A stretch of DNA of 64,000 nt, taken from assembly GCA_031294825.1 (NCBI GenBank), contig JAUMPM010000018.1:124001-188000 (forward strand), written 5' to 3'. The DNA is from Collinsella sp. (GTDB lineage Bacteria > Actinomycetota > Coriobacteriia > Coriobacteriales > Coriobacteriaceae). The notes below the pieces were generated by a model. The model did no database searches. It saw only the letters and a program-made list of their open reading frames with translations, and was not told the DNA's origin. The stretch's first letter is position 1. Every line of letters begins with the position of its first letter. Both the position numbers and the translations under genes were made by a program. This document shows, one piece after another, positions 16,471 to 25,827 of the stretch.

Positions 16471-16920
16471 ATGATTTACGCAGCGCCGAGGCAAACATCT
16501 ACCCCGAGACGTTCGCACGTAAGCCATTTTGCATAAATGCGTTAATTAATTGCATATAATGGCGCATGGATTTCTAGCCGTAACAGGGTGGTACCCTCCG
16601 GAGCGTGCATTTTTGCGAGTATTCAGCATCGCGGGATAAGATTTTGGTGTCAAAAGTCTTTCAAAAGGTAGGTAGTCCTCATGACTCGACCAATCTGGAT
16701 AGCATGCGGCGAGAAACCAGCCATATATGAACATCGCCAAAGCCCAATCGTCGTGCAAAAGCATCAACAGGGGCCGCGAACGTCACCCATAGCCTTATGC
16801 ACCAATCTTTGGCTGCTGAAAACTCCGTTTTTTGCACGTCGCCCCAAGCACCACCCTCACCCAGCGGCTGATCCGCCGAAGGCCGGACATCGCAGGGTCC
16901 GCCATTAGTTTACTTTTAGG
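16471..16920. other. Gene-free part of the larA-PEPC spacer
   Basis: No reading frame with coding character is seen in these 450 bp. A TATAAT box on plus lies at 16555-16560 within an AT-rich stretch and may belong to the larA promoter region. GGGTGGTACCC at 16586-16596 is a short palindrome. The composition becomes lower in GC around 16530-16770 than in neighbouring genes. Confidence 0.4.
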
Positions 16921-16924
16921 CACA

Positions 16925-17020
16925 CTCCGCAGGACGCAAGAAGCCCTCGCCGCACTCCACGCTATGCGCGAAGCGCGCCTTATTCCCTTCAGCTTTAATC
17001 CCAGAAGACCGAGGACGAAG
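16925..17020. repeat. Family I nested palindrome, decayed copy
   Basis: ACTCCGCAGGACGCA at 16924-16938 and GACCGAGGACG at 17008-17018 repeat the conserved core of the family I elements at 14.1 kb and 17.0 kb. The outer arms no longer pair, and the inner stem is only partly kept (GCGCG/CGCGC region). It touches the intact copy that follows. Confidence 0.55.
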
Positions 17021-17025
17021 GGGCC

Positions 17026-17140
17026 CGATGGGTTTCCCTCTGAATGCATTCCGCAGCACGAAGCCCCCTTATCCACAGCTCCGAAGGAGCAGGATAAGGG
17101 GGCTTCAAGTGCGAGGACGCATTCAGAGGGAAACCCATCG
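17026..17140. repeat. Family I nested palindrome, copy 2 (downstream of PEPC)
   Basis: Perfect 22-bp arms (17026-17047 and 17119-17140) enclose ATTCCGCAGCACG on the left and GTGCGAGGACG on the right. The inner stem is a perfect 15 bp starting GAAGCCCCC. Compared with copy 1, the GGAC/GTCC pair has become GCAC/GTGC, a compensatory change, while the arm and inner stem sequences differ completely. It lies 30 bp past the PEPC stop. Confidence 0.85.
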
Positions 17141-17169
17141 AGTCCCGGTGAGAGCCACAGGGCTATCGA

Positions 17170-19995
17170 TTACCCCGTGTTCTGCAGTCCTGCCGAGACG
17201 CCGGTCACAGTCGAAAGAATCAGGCTCATGTACTCAGCCTTCTTCTCCTCGGCCATCTCGTCCTGGTTCATACGCACCTCGCGAAGGGCGCGGACCTGGG
17301 CGATGGACAGGGCGTCGACGTAGGGGTTGCGCACGCGGACGGCGCAACCGAGCACGCGGCGGCGCTGCAGTGGCCACTCGTCACCGACGATGGCAAGGAC
17401 CCACTTACGCGTGAGCTGCATCTCGGTAAAGACCTTCTCGGACAGATCTTGGCGATCGCCCAGGTGCAGATACATCTTGGCGATGCGCTGGTCGGTCTTG
17501 GCGATCGACATCTCGATGTTGTCGATAAAGGTGCGGAAGAACGGCCACTCCTGGTAGGCAGCCTTAAGCTGGTCCAGATCGCCAAACTGCTCGCAGGCGG
17601 TGCCCAGGCCGTACCAAGCGGCCAGGTTAATGCGCGCCTGGCTCCAGCTGAAGATCCACGGAATGGTACGCAGGTCGTCGAGCGACTTGGCACCCAAACC
17701 GCGCTTGGCGGGACGCGAGCCGATCGGCAGCAGACCGACCTCGGTCAGCGGCGTCACGGTCGAGAACCACGGTGTAAAGTCCTCGGTGTTCAGCAGGTCC
17801 AGATAGCGCTCGTGGCTTGCGGCGTTGAGCTTGTCGGCCATATCCCAGAACTTCTGCGTGGTCTCGGTGTTGGTCTTCTCGACGCTCGGGGCCGACTGCA
17901 GCAGCGTTGCGGCGGCAACGGACTCAACGTGACGCTGAGCCAGCGTGCGGTTGCCATAACGGGCAAAGATGACCTCGCCCTGCTCGGTGAGCTTAAAGAA
18001 GCAGTTGACCGAACCCTTGGGCTGCGCCAGCACGGCCTTGTTGGCCGGGCCGCCGCCACGGCCCACGGCACCGCCGCGACCGTGCATGAGCACCAGGTCG
18101 ATATCGTTCTTCTCGGCCCACTTGGCAATGCGCTCCTGCGCGGAGTGCAGCGCGAGCATGGCCGTGGTAGGACCAGCATCCTTGGAGGAGTCGGAATAGC
18201 CCAGCATGACCTCCATGCGGCGGTTGGTCTGGGCAAGGCGCTTTTGCACCACAGGCAACGTAAGCATCTGGTCGAGCACGTCGACGCAGCCCTCGAGGTC
18301 CTCGAGCTGCTCGAACAGCGGGATCACGTCGAGCTCGGGGACATCCTCCTCGTGTGCAAAGGACAGGTGGGCAAGCTCAAAGACGTCGGCCACATGCTGG
18401 GCGCTCTTGGTGAACGAGATGATGTAGCGGTGCGCCATCTTCTTGCCGTAGCGCTTTTGGATGGAGCCGATAGCGCGGAAGGTATCGATGACCTCGCGCG
18501 TCATGGGCTGCAGGTCGCCATGGATACCGTTCTCGTGGATATCCTTGAGGGCGCGGGCGTGCACCACGGAGTGCTGACGGAACTCCATCTCGACCATGTG
18601 GAAGCCGAAGGACTCGACCTGCCAGATGATGGTCTGGACCGGGCCGTAGGCGGCACGGACGGCACCGCAGGCAGCCAGCGAGCGCTGGACGACGCGCAGG
18701 TCATCCAGGAACTCGTCGGCGCTGTGATACATGGTGTCGGTAATACGGCGCACGGTGGCGTTCAGACGATCGGCCATGACGAGCATGACGGCGCGATGCG
18801 GCTCGTGCTCGGAGATCAGCTCGGCACGCGCGGTGTACTGGGTGCTCATCTCGACCTGATGGTTCCACAGGTTAATGAGCTCGGCAGACGGCTTGCTGTA
18901 GGTGGCCTCGAGCGTCAGGTTGCGGCCGATGCGGCGGCACTTGTCCTCGAGCTTGAGCACCATGTGCGTAAAGTACTTGGCGGCGACCTCGCGGCTCACC
19001 TTGGCGGTGACGTTGGGGTTGCCGTCACGGTCGGAGCCGATCCAGCTGCCGGGATGGAAGAATGCCGGGCACAGCGGCGGCACGGTACCGGCCTTATCAC
19101 CCAGCACCCAGTCGTCAAAACGACGATAGATGACGGGGATAACATCGAACAGCGTGTTATCGAAGATGTCGATGATGGTATCGGCTTCCTCGACCGGCGT
19201 GGGCTTCTTGAGCGCGATGGGGCTCGTACGCACCAGGGCGTCAATCTCCTGCAGCATATGGCGCTCGTTCTCCACCAGGTCGGAGCCGCCCAGACGCGGA
19301 CGCTCCTCCAGCAGGTTGGAGATACGGCGAATCTTGCCCTCGACGGCCTTGCGACGGGCCTCGGTGGGATGTGCGGTAAAGACAGGGTGGAACTCAAGCT
19401 TGCCGAGCAGCTCGTTGGCACCCTCGACACCCATCTCGTTTACCAACTGGTGATAGGCGACGGTGAGTTCGTTGGCGGGATCGACCTCGGTATCGGTCGA
19501 TGCGCCGGCCTCGCGCTCACGCAGCTGCGCGACACGGTAGTTCTCCTCCGACAGGTTAGCCAGATGGAAGAAGCTCGTAAAGGCGCGGACGATAACCTGC
19601 TGCTTATCGAGCGGCAGGCTGTCGATCAGATCAACGACTTCACGAAACGCCACGGCGGTGGGCTCGTCGGCAGTGGGCACGCCCTGCTCGTCGACGGACT
19701 CGTCGGCAGCGCGGGTGCCGGGGTTTCCGGCGTTGGCCACAATCTCGGCTGTCAAAATCTTGTCGAACAGGTCCGCGATCTCGGGATCATACTCGCTAAG
19801 CACACGGCGCTCCAGGCGCAAGAACAGCGCCAGATTATCGCGCAGCTCCTCGGGGATCTCGATCTCGGCGAGACGCTCCCTGGACTCGGCATTCGAGCCG
19901 ATTCGGTTAACGAGGCGGTTGACCACGGCAGCGACGCGCGCCGCGGCTTCGGGTACAGACTGGTTGCTTAGGTTCTCAGCCACGTTTCCTCCCAT
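17170..19995 (-). CDS. ppc: Phosphoenolpyruvate carboxylase
   Basis: The 941-residue enzyme carboxylates PEP to oxaloacetate. The catalytic signatures are VFTAHPTE (about 208), GYSDSSKDAG and MHGRGGAVGRGGGP, and the C-terminus ends in QNTG as in the family. The tally of helices and length is normal. The ATG at 19995 lies only 1 bp from GGAGG; a GTG at 19983 has GGGAGG 4 bp upstream and may be the true start. It replenishes the C4 pool, likely for fermentative succinate or amino acid synthesis. Single-gene unit. Confidence 0.96.
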   Translation of the reverse strand: MGGNVAENLSNQSVPEAAARVAAVVNRLVNRIGSNAESRERLAEIEIPEELRDNLALFLRLERRVLSEYDPEIADLFDKILTAEIVANAGNPGTRAADESVDEQGVPTADEPTAVAFREVVDLIDSLPLDKQQVIVRAFTSFFHLANLSEENYRVAQLREREAGASTDTEVDPANELTVAYHQLVNEMGVEGANELLGKLEFHPVFTAHPTEARRKAVEGKIRRISNLLEERPRLGGSDLVENERHMLQEIDALVRTSPIALKKPTPVEEADTIIDIFDNTLFDVIPVIYRRFDDWVLGDKAGTVPPLCPAFFHPGSWIGSDRDGNPNVTAKVSREVAAKYFTHMVLKLEDKCRRIGRNLTLEATYSKPSAELINLWNHQVEMSTQYTARAELISEHEPHRAVMLVMADRLNATVRRITDTMYHSADEFLDDLRVVQRSLAACGAVRAAYGPVQTIIWQVESFGFHMVEMEFRQHSVVHARALKDIHENGIHGDLQPMTREVIDTFRAIGSIQKRYGKKMAHRYIISFTKSAQHVADVFELAHLSFAHEEDVPELDVIPLFEQLEDLEGCVDVLDQMLTLPVVQKRLAQTNRRMEVMLGYSDSSKDAGPTTAMLALHSAQERIAKWAEKNDIDLVLMHGRGGAVGRGGGPANKAVLAQPKGSVNCFFKLTEQGEVIFARYGNRTLAQRHVESVAAATLLQSAPSVEKTNTETTQKFWDMADKLNAASHERYLDLLNTEDFTPWFSTVTPLTEVGLLPIGSRPAKRGLGAKSLDDLRTIPWIFSWSQARINLAAWYGLGTACEQFGDLDQLKAAYQEWPFFRTFIDNIEMSIAKTDQRIAKMYLHLGDRQDLSEKVFTEMQLTRKWVLAIVGDEWPLQRRRVLGCAVRVRNPYVDALSIAQVRALREVRMNQDEMAEEKKAEYMSLILSTVTGVSAGLQNTG

Positions 19996-20147
19996 TCCTC
20001 CTTCTATGCACGTAACATGCGGTATTCATTATAGGCGCTTGAGAAATACTTTCGACACTGATTGCGCTTTACCACACAAAAGTATTTTCTGCATTGCAAG
20101 GGTTTTTGCCCTAAATGGTCGTATTTCTCGGTGGACGGCATACACAA

Positions 20148-20183
20148 ACGGGGGCATTCCGCATAAATGCGAAACACCCCCGT
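20148..20183 (-). terminator. Terminator of hisS
   Basis: ACGGGGG pairs with CCCCCGT around an inner GCAT/ATGC stem; on the minus strand it is followed by TTTGTG. It starts 58 bp past the hisS stop codon. Confidence 0.75.
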
Positions 20184-20240
20184 AACAATCGCTCGCCGCG
20201 AGCGGGACGTGTTAGCGGGTCCGCAGCTCAAAAAGATGCA

Positions 20241-21554
20241 CTACAGGCGCTCGCGAACCGCCTCGACGACGTTGGCCAGATCGGCAAGGACCTCTTCGTG
20301 GCTCTCCATGTCGCGCACCTTGACCTTGCCGGCGGCAAGCTCGTCGCCGCCCAAGACCAGGATGAGCTTGGCGCCCACCTTATCGGCCTGCTTAAACTGG
20401 GCTTTGAGCGAACGGCCCTGATAGTCGGCCTCGGTCACGATGCCTGCGGCGCGAAGCTGCTGCGTAATGGTAAAGACGTTCTGGCGCAGCTCCTTGCCGG
20501 CATTGGCGACATAGACGCACGGGGCCTCCTCGGCACCCAGATCGCTGCCAAAGGCCTGCAGGGCCAGCAGGGCGCGCTCAAAACCGACAGCAAAGCCGAC
20601 GCCCGCCGTGGGCTTGCCACCCTCGAGCTCGACCAGGCCGTCATAGCGGCCGCCGCCGCCGATGGAGCCGACGCCGGCGCCAGGGGCCTCGACCTCAAAG
20701 ACAGTACGGGTGTAGTAGTCCAGGCCGCGCACCAAGGTGGGATCCTCGACATACTCGATACCGGCGGCATCCAGATAGCGCTTGACCTGCTCGTAGTGCT
20801 CGCGGCACTCGTCGCACAGGTTGTCACCCATCAGCGGAGCCTCGGCCATGATCTCGCGGCAGTGGTCGTTCTTGCAGTCGAAGGCACGCAGCGGGTTGAG
20901 CTCGGCGCGCTCGCGGCACTCGTCGCACATCTCGTCGGCGTGATCGAGGATGAACTGCTTGACCTGCTCGCGATAGGCCGGACGGCACTGGGCATCGCCC
21001 ATCGAGTTGATGAGCAGGCGGAGCTTGGAAAGGTCGAAGCCCAGGCGCTTGTAGAACTCCATGAGCATGATGATGCACTCGGCGTCTGCCGCCGGATCGG
21101 GAGCGCCGAGCCACTCAATGCCCACCTGATGGAACTGACGCAAGCGGCCCTTCTGGGGACGCTCGCCGCGGAACATGGCCTCGGCGTAGTAAGCCTTAAA
21201 CGGCGTGGAGCCCTGGGGCACCAGATTGTTCTCGACGACGGCGCGCACCACGCCGGCCGTGCCCTCGGGACGAAGGGCCAGGCGCTGCTTGGGCTTAAGC
21301 TTGGTGTCAGTGCCCTCGGTAAAGACGCGCTCCAGGTTGGCGCCGCTAAACACGCGGAACATCTCCTTGCGCACGACGTCGGTCGACTGGCCGATACCGT
21401 GGACAAACACGTCAACCTGCTCGATCGCGGGCGTCTCGATGGGCTTAAAACCAAACGGCTCGAACACGCCGGCCGCAATCTGCTGCATCTTTTGCCAGGC
21501 GCGCATCTCGGCGCCGATAAGGTCGCGGGTTCCCTCCGCCTTCTGTGCCTGCAT
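20241..21554 (-). CDS. hisS: Histidyl-tRNA synthetase
   Basis: The 437-residue class II synthetase for tRNA-His has motif 1 at about 45-70, motif 2 with MFRGERPQKGRLRQFHQVGIE, and the histidine-binding signature RGLDYYTRTVFE. The C-terminal anticodon domain holds the last 100 residues. Five cysteine pairs around residues 205-265 (CDEC repeats) suggest a structural metal site seen in some bacterial HisRS. The ATG at 21554 with AAAGGTG upstream is preferred to a TTG 6 bp earlier. A TATAAT box lies on minus at 21597-21602. Confidence 0.96.
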   Translation of the reverse strand: MQAQKAEGTRDLIGAEMRAWQKMQQIAAGVFEPFGFKPIETPAIEQVDVFVHGIGQSTDVVRKEMFRVFSGANLERVFTEGTDTKLKPKQRLALRPEGTAGVVRAVVENNLVPQGSTPFKAYYAEAMFRGERPQKGRLRQFHQVGIEWLGAPDPAADAECIIMLMEFYKRLGFDLSKLRLLINSMGDAQCRPAYREQVKQFILDHADEMCDECRERAELNPLRAFDCKNDHCREIMAEAPLMGDNLCDECREHYEQVKRYLDAAGIEYVEDPTLVRGLDYYTRTVFEVEAPGAGVGSIGGGGRYDGLVELEGGKPTAGVGFAVGFERALLALQAFGSDLGAEEAPCVYVANAGKELRQNVFTITQQLRAAGIVTEADYQGRSLKAQFKQADKVGAKLILVLGGDELAAGKVKVRDMESHEEVLADLANVVEAVRERL

Positions 21555-21619
21555 GGGCAAACACCTTTCTTTTGTATCGCGTCATAGGTAGTAGTCATTA
21601 TACGGCACAAAAACAAAAC

Positions 21620-21679
21620 GCGGCGGCGCGTCTGACCGAACGAGGGTATGGGGACTCGTTCGGCCAGACGCGCCGCCGC
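21620..21679 (-). terminator. Very long terminator hairpin between the MFS gene and hisS
   Basis: Arms of 25 bp (21620-21644 and 21655-21679, one G-U pair as RNA) begin GCGGCGGCGCGTCTG. On the minus strand they are followed by GTTTTGTTTTTG and then the hisS promoter. The stem is far longer than termination needs. Confidence 0.8.
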
Positions 21680-21684
21680 TACTT

Positions 21685-21741
21685 GTGATCCGTTTTCCTC
21701 CGTCCCCTTCGGATCACGCGGCCCCTTGGGGACGGAGGAAA
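21685..21741. repeat. Overlapping, mutually exclusive hairpins in the MFS-hisS spacer
   Basis: GTGATCCG (21685-21692) can pair with CGGATCAC (21710-21717). TTTCCTCCGTCCCC (21694-21707), which lies inside that loop, can instead pair perfectly with 21728-21741. The two folds cannot fully form together. The rest of the spacer up to 21857 shows nothing recognisable. Confidence 0.65.
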
Positions 21742-21857
21742 CCGGCTCATTTCGTAGGCCCGCGGCCGCCTTGGCAACCCAAGCACGGTACGAGCATCCA
21801 TTCGGCTTCCAGGGCAGCCACGGACAGAACGGGGCGAACAGAAAAGAGCGACGGAGT

Positions 21858-23150
21858 CTACTCCCCCGCCACGCTCGCGCGCAGCTTGGCGGCGATGGGC
21901 TCGGATGCCAGCAGAAACACGAGCATGACCACGGAGCACGCCAGGCACACAATCCAGGCGCTCGCAAAGGAGCCCGTGGCATCGAACAGCACGCCCGAGA
22001 CGATGGCGCCCACGGTGCCGCCGACCATCTCGAGCGAGGTAATGGTGCCCGTGACCTTACCGAGGTCGGCCATGCCAAACTGCTTGGACGCGGCAATGGT
22101 AGGCGTGATAGTGCCCATGCACGTTCCGACACCAAAGCTCACAGCGGCGACAATAGGACCGAGGTCCGTCGTCGGGAAGCACAGCGCCACGCAGGCGATA
22201 ATGCACGCAACGGAGCCAAGGATATTGCCAAAGCGGTCATAGATCGCACCGAGCGAAATTTTGGCGATAACGACGGTGACCATATAGGCCGAAAGCACGG
22301 TACCTGCCCACATGGGATCGTGGCCGCCCGTGACGATCTTGGCGCCGTTGACGGTAACACTCGTCATGTTGGTAACCTGGTTGGGCAGGATGGCGCCATT
22401 GACCAAGCCCATAAAGAGGAATGCCACGACGAGCAGCCAGAATGCCGGGCTCTTCTTAATGCGCGACCAACCGACGCTGACCTCGGGGGCCGTGTGCTCG
22501 TCCTTGTCGCCAGCCGTCGAGACGGACGGATCGCCCGGGTTCTCGCCGAGCGGCTTAAGGCCGATCTCGGAAGGCTTGGTGCGGAAGGAATAGGCCGTGA
22601 TGGGCAGCGCCGCCACCATGCAGATAGCCGCGAGCACCAGGAAGGCGGAACGCCAGCCAACGCTCACGATAAGCGAGCTCACGATGGGAGACAGAATAGC
22701 GCCGCCAAAGCCCGAGCCCGAAAGTGCGATGGAGATGGCAAGGCCTCGCTTGGCCGTAAACCAGTTGGCGGTCACTAGGCTGATAAGCAGGCGGGTCGAG
22801 GCCACAGCGAAGCAGCCCGAAACGGCAAAGAGCACGTAGACCTGCCACAGCTCACCGACAAAGCTCATGCCGGCAAGCACTGCCGAGGTAGCGATAACGG
22901 TGAGCGAGCCCAATACGCGGCCACTCACCTTATCGGCAACATGGCCGATAACGAGCGAACCCACGACACTCACCACGGTGGAGATGGCATTGGAGATGTT
23001 GTACTGCGCAAGGGAAATGCCCAGGTCGCTGACGATCAGCGGCTGGAACAGGCTCATGCAGTTGACGAAAATCGTGTAGCACGTGGCCATGATCACGAAG
23101 CCGGAGGCCACCACGAGCCAGCCGGGGAAGAACTTACGCTGCTGGGACAT
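21858..23150 (-). CDS. MFS transporter, monocarboxylate/oxalate-formate type
   Basis: The 430-residue protein has 12 predicted membrane helices in two halves of six, with a charged central loop of about 35 residues (residues 200-235). It has the OFA/monocarboxylate-type N-terminus (FPGWLVVASGFVI) and the DKVSGR loop between helices 2 and 3. Relatives move lactate, oxalate, formate or other carboxylates. A lactate role would fit the nearby racemase genes but is not shown by the sequence. The ATG at 23150 has AAGGAG upstream. Confidence 0.85.
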   Translation of the reverse strand: MSQQRKFFPGWLVVASGFVIMATCYTIFVNCMSLFQPLIVSDLGISLAQYNISNAISTVVSVVGSLVIGHVADKVSGRVLGSLTVIATSAVLAGMSFVGELWQVYVLFAVSGCFAVASTRLLISLVTANWFTAKRGLAISIALSGSGFGGAILSPIVSSLIVSVGWRSAFLVLAAICMVAALPITAYSFRTKPSEIGLKPLGENPGDPSVSTAGDKDEHTAPEVSVGWSRIKKSPAFWLLVVAFLFMGLVNGAILPNQVTNMTSVTVNGAKIVTGGHDPMWAGTVLSAYMVTVVIAKISLGAIYDRFGNILGSVACIIACVALCFPTTDLGPIVAAVSFGVGTCMGTITPTIAASKQFGMADLGKVTGTITSLEMVGGTVGAIVSGVLFDATGSFASAWIVCLACSVVMLVFLLASEPIAAKLRASVAGE

Positions 23151-23179
23151 ACTGCTCCTTATTTAACAAACGAATAGCC

Positions 23180-23280
23180 GGCGCCGGGCGCCGGTAGTGC
23201 CCAAGATTGCCTTGAAAGACAAGGGCATAGGCCTTACGGCCATGCCCGCAGGCTTGAAAGGCAAGGTTGGGTGCTACCGG
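23180..23280 (-). repeat. Family II nested palindrome, copy A
   Basis: Outer arms CCGGTAG..CCCAA (23191-23204) pair with TTGGG..CTACCGG (23267-23280). The right arm overlaps the amidohydrolase stop codon. Read on minus, the tip is GGGCAT-GGCC-GTAA-GGCC-T-ATGCCC: an inner stem, one bulged base, a 4-bp stem and a tetraloop. Below it lie TTGCCTT-TC-AAG and CTT-TC-AAGGCAA, giving a TC/TC internal loop. A GCGCCGGGCGCC palindrome abuts it. No T-run follows, so it is not a standard terminator. Confidence 0.8.
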
Positions 23281-24569
23281 TGGTCGGCGATATAGCCCAA
23301 AGCGACGGCGGTATAGGCCGCGGCACCGAGCGGCAGCTCGGCATCGTTAAAACGTGCCTTGGGATGGTGCTGGGCAAAGTGTTCGTCCGTGTCGGTTACG
23401 GCCGCGCCCACGGTAAAGTACGCACTCGGAATCTCGCTCGAGATAAGCGCGAAGTCCTCACTCGCCATGGCATGGAAAAGCGGCAAGAAAGCCGCCTTGG
23501 GCAGCACTGCGCCCACGTAGCCAAGCGACGCCTGAGTCATATCGCTGTCGAGTACAAGCGGCGGAACATCCGAGAGCGTCTCGAGGGTCGCCGGCGTGCG
23601 GTACGTTGCGGCCACGCCGTTGACGACCTCGGCGATGCGGGTCTTGAGGTGCTCCATGAGCTCGACGTCGAAGCCACGCAGCGTTCCCTCGAGCACACAA
23701 GTGTCGGGGATGACATTTGCGGCCAGACCGCCGGCGAACTTACCAACGGTAAGCGCGACCTCCTTGGCCGCCGGCACCTCGCGGGAGATGAGCTCCTGAA
23801 GCGCCAGATGTACATGGACGCCGGCCGTGATGGGGTCGATGCAGATCTCGGGGCTCGAGCCATGGCCGCCCTTGCCCTGAAGCGTGATGCGAAAACCGTA
23901 CACGCCCGAGAGCGCCGGGCTGCCGTAGAGCACCAGGCCAAGCAGCGACTGGCTATTGACATGCATGGCAAAGGCGACCTGAGGACGCGGGTTCTGCAGC
24001 AGACCGTCGGCGATGGCGGCGCGGGCACCCTCAAAGGTTTCCTCGCCCGGCTGGAACAGCAACTTAACCGTAGCGTTGGCATCAACAAGCTCTGCCTCGC
24101 GCGCTTTGAGCATACGAGCCGCACCAAGCAGCGCCGTCGCGTGCATATCGTGACCGCAAGCGTGCATGCAGCCGTTGGTGGATGCAAAGGGCTCGCCCGA
24201 CTCCTCGGCAACGGGCAAGGCATCCATATCGCCACGGAGCATGATGACCGTACCGGCCTGTTCGTCCGTGCAGACACCATTGCCTTGGGCCGCGGCGGCA
24301 CCGGCGCCGACAAGGCCCACAACGCAGGAACCATCAACGAGCGTGGCAAATGGGATGTCCATCTCGGTCAGGCGCGCTTGGATATACGCAGAGGTCTGTG
24401 GGAGGCTATTACCCAGCTCGGGCATCTGGTGGAGATCGTGTCGCCACGCAGCGAGCTCGTCTGCAAAAGCCTGAGCTTCTGCAACAAGACCGTCACCGAT
24501 AGCGGTCTGCGCCGCTGCGGTGGCCTTGGGCGCTGATTGCGGTTGAAGATTGGACAAAGCTGGTGCCAT
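23274..24569 (-). CDS. M20-family amidohydrolase (hippurate/IAA-amino acid hydrolase type)
   Basis: The 431-residue metallo-aminoacylase has the signature CGHDMHATALLG (Cys and His metal ligands), FQPGEE with the catalytic Glu, and HGSSPE before the dimerisation domain. Relatives cleave N-acyl amino acids, hippurate or small dipeptides. The ATG at 24569 has GGAGGG upstream; the in-frame start at 24623 adds an unrelated tail. The gene sits upstream of the MFS carrier on the same strand, with the family II hairpin between, so the two may or may not be cotranscribed. Confidence 0.88.
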   Translation of the reverse strand: MAPALSNLQPQSAPKATAAAQTAIGDGLVAEAQAFADELAAWRHDLHQMPELGNSLPQTSAYIQARLTEMDIPFATLVDGSCVVGLVGAGAAAAQGNGVCTDEQAGTVIMLRGDMDALPVAEESGEPFASTNGCMHACGHDMHATALLGAARMLKAREAELVDANATVKLLFQPGEETFEGARAAIADGLLQNPRPQVAFAMHVNSQSLLGLVLYGSPALSGVYGFRITLQGKGGHGSSPEICIDPITAGVHVHLALQELISREVPAAKEVALTVGKFAGGLAANVIPDTCVLEGTLRGFDVELMEHLKTRIAEVVNGVAATYRTPATLETLSDVPPLVLDSDMTQASLGYVGAVLPKAAFLPLFHAMASEDFALISSEIPSAYFTVGAAVTDTDEHFAQHHPKARFNDAELPLGAAAYTAVALGYIADHR

Positions 24570-24654
24570 AGATGCCCTCCAGTATCGTTTTTGCAGCAAG
24601 CACTTTGATAGCGTAAAGTGCAAGGTACTACTTTAAGGGCGAGGCATAAAAAAT

Positions 24655-24673
24655 GCCGCCCCGGGAGGGCGGC
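24655..24673 (-). terminator. Intrinsic terminator of the EamA transporter gene
   Basis: On minus, GCCGCCC and GGGCGGC form the stem and ATTTTTT follows, 13 bp past the stop. Confidence 0.92.
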
Positions 24674-24685
24674 GCAACAAGTTGT

Positions 24686-25669
24686 TTACAATTGCGGGCG
24701 CGGCTTTCGACGCAAAAAATCGAAGTGAGTCTCGCTCAAGATAATCGACAGGAAGATGAGCGCGAAGCCGGCGAGCAGGCGCGAGGTGAGCGCCTCCCCC
24801 ATCAGCAGCACCGAGAACAGCACACCCGAAGGCGACTCCATCGAAAGGAGCAGCGAGCCCGTCGAGGCCGGGACATGCGCCAGGCCGACGTTTTGGATGA
24901 GCAGAGCCGCGCATGTGCAGCCCACCGAGAGAAACGCCATCGCGCTGATAAAGCTCGGCGTCCACACGGACAGAGGCGCTTGGGTCTCGAATAGCAGCGA
25001 CGTTGCCAGGCTCAGCACGCCGTTGCCCACAAACATCCAAAACGTGATGACGTTGATGTCCATTTTGCGACCGTACTTGGCAGTCACCGCCATCTGGATG
25101 GCGAAAAAGGCCGCACCCGCCAGCGTAATGACGTCACCAATGTTGAATTCAACGCTATCGAGTGCGACGAGGCCAATGCCCGCTAGGCACAGCAGCGCGG
25201 CACCCAAGTTGTAGCGCGTGAGCTTTTCGCCGCTCAGGAAATAGCTCGCGAACGGTACAAGGATGCAATACGTGCCCGTCAAAAAAGCATTCTTGCCCGC
25301 CGTAGTATGTGCCAGACCGACCGTCTGCAACGCATAGGCCGCCCACATGAGCACGCCCATACTCAGGCCAACGATCAGGTTGCGAGCGTTGAGGTGCGCG
25401 ATGATGCGCTTGTGGAAGACGGCAAACATGACCAACGCTGCGGGCAGAAAACGTACATAGAGCAGCGCGAACACCGGAATGGTGCCGAGTGCGTCCTTCA
25501 TAGTGGTAAAGGAGTAGCCCCAGATGACCGCCACCGAAAGGAGCAGAACCTTCCAGAACAGCGGAGAGCGTGCGCCGGCGCCCCGGGGAATACCGCCCGC
25601 GCCCAAATCCTCACGGGCTACTGGGCTATCGGGCAAGTTTTCGATTTCGTTGGCAGCGTATTGGGCCAT
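24686..25669 (-). CDS. DMT-superfamily permease with two EamA domains
   Basis: The 327-residue protein has a 40-residue cytoplasmic lead and then ten membrane helices in two EamA repeats (about 45-180 and 190-320). The first repeat begins VAVIWGYSFTTMK, and the AYALQTVGL pattern is typical. EamA proteins export amino acids or metabolites; the substrate is not predictable. The ATG at 25669 with GAGG 7 bp upstream is preferred to the start 15 bp earlier. Confidence 0.85.
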   Translation of the reverse strand: MAQYAANEIENLPDSPVAREDLGAGGIPRGAGARSPLFWKVLLLSVAVIWGYSFTTMKDALGTIPVFALLYVRFLPAALVMFAVFHKRIIAHLNARNLIVGLSMGVLMWAAYALQTVGLAHTTAGKNAFLTGTYCILVPFASYFLSGEKLTRYNLGAALLCLAGIGLVALDSVEFNIGDVITLAGAAFFAIQMAVTAKYGRKMDINVITFWMFVGNGVLSLATSLLFETQAPLSVWTPSFISAMAFLSVGCTCAALLIQNVGLAHVPASTGSLLLSMESPSGVLFSVLLMGEALTSRLLAGFALIFLSIILSETHFDFLRRKPRPQL

Positions 25670-25827
25670 GGAACATCCTCGCACTCAATCTGGGCGTGGT
25701 GTCCGCACGCGTATGGCTGCGTGCCGCCTCATGGTCAAATAAAAACGGGACGCACCGGACCCCCGGCACGCCCCGCTACTGTAGCAACAACCAAGCAGCC
25801 CGTGCAATTCACCGCGCTAAAGCGTTT

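Noticed and set aside
16580..16605. GGGTGGTACCC as a T-box antiterminator
   Set aside because: The T-box needs TGGNACCGCG within a larger leader before an amino acid gene. Here it reads TGGTACCCTCC, is simply palindromic and no suitable gene follows.
20148..20183. hisS terminator as a family I element
   Set aside because: It has ATTCCGCA but no GAGGAC partner and only short arms; it fits an ordinary terminator.
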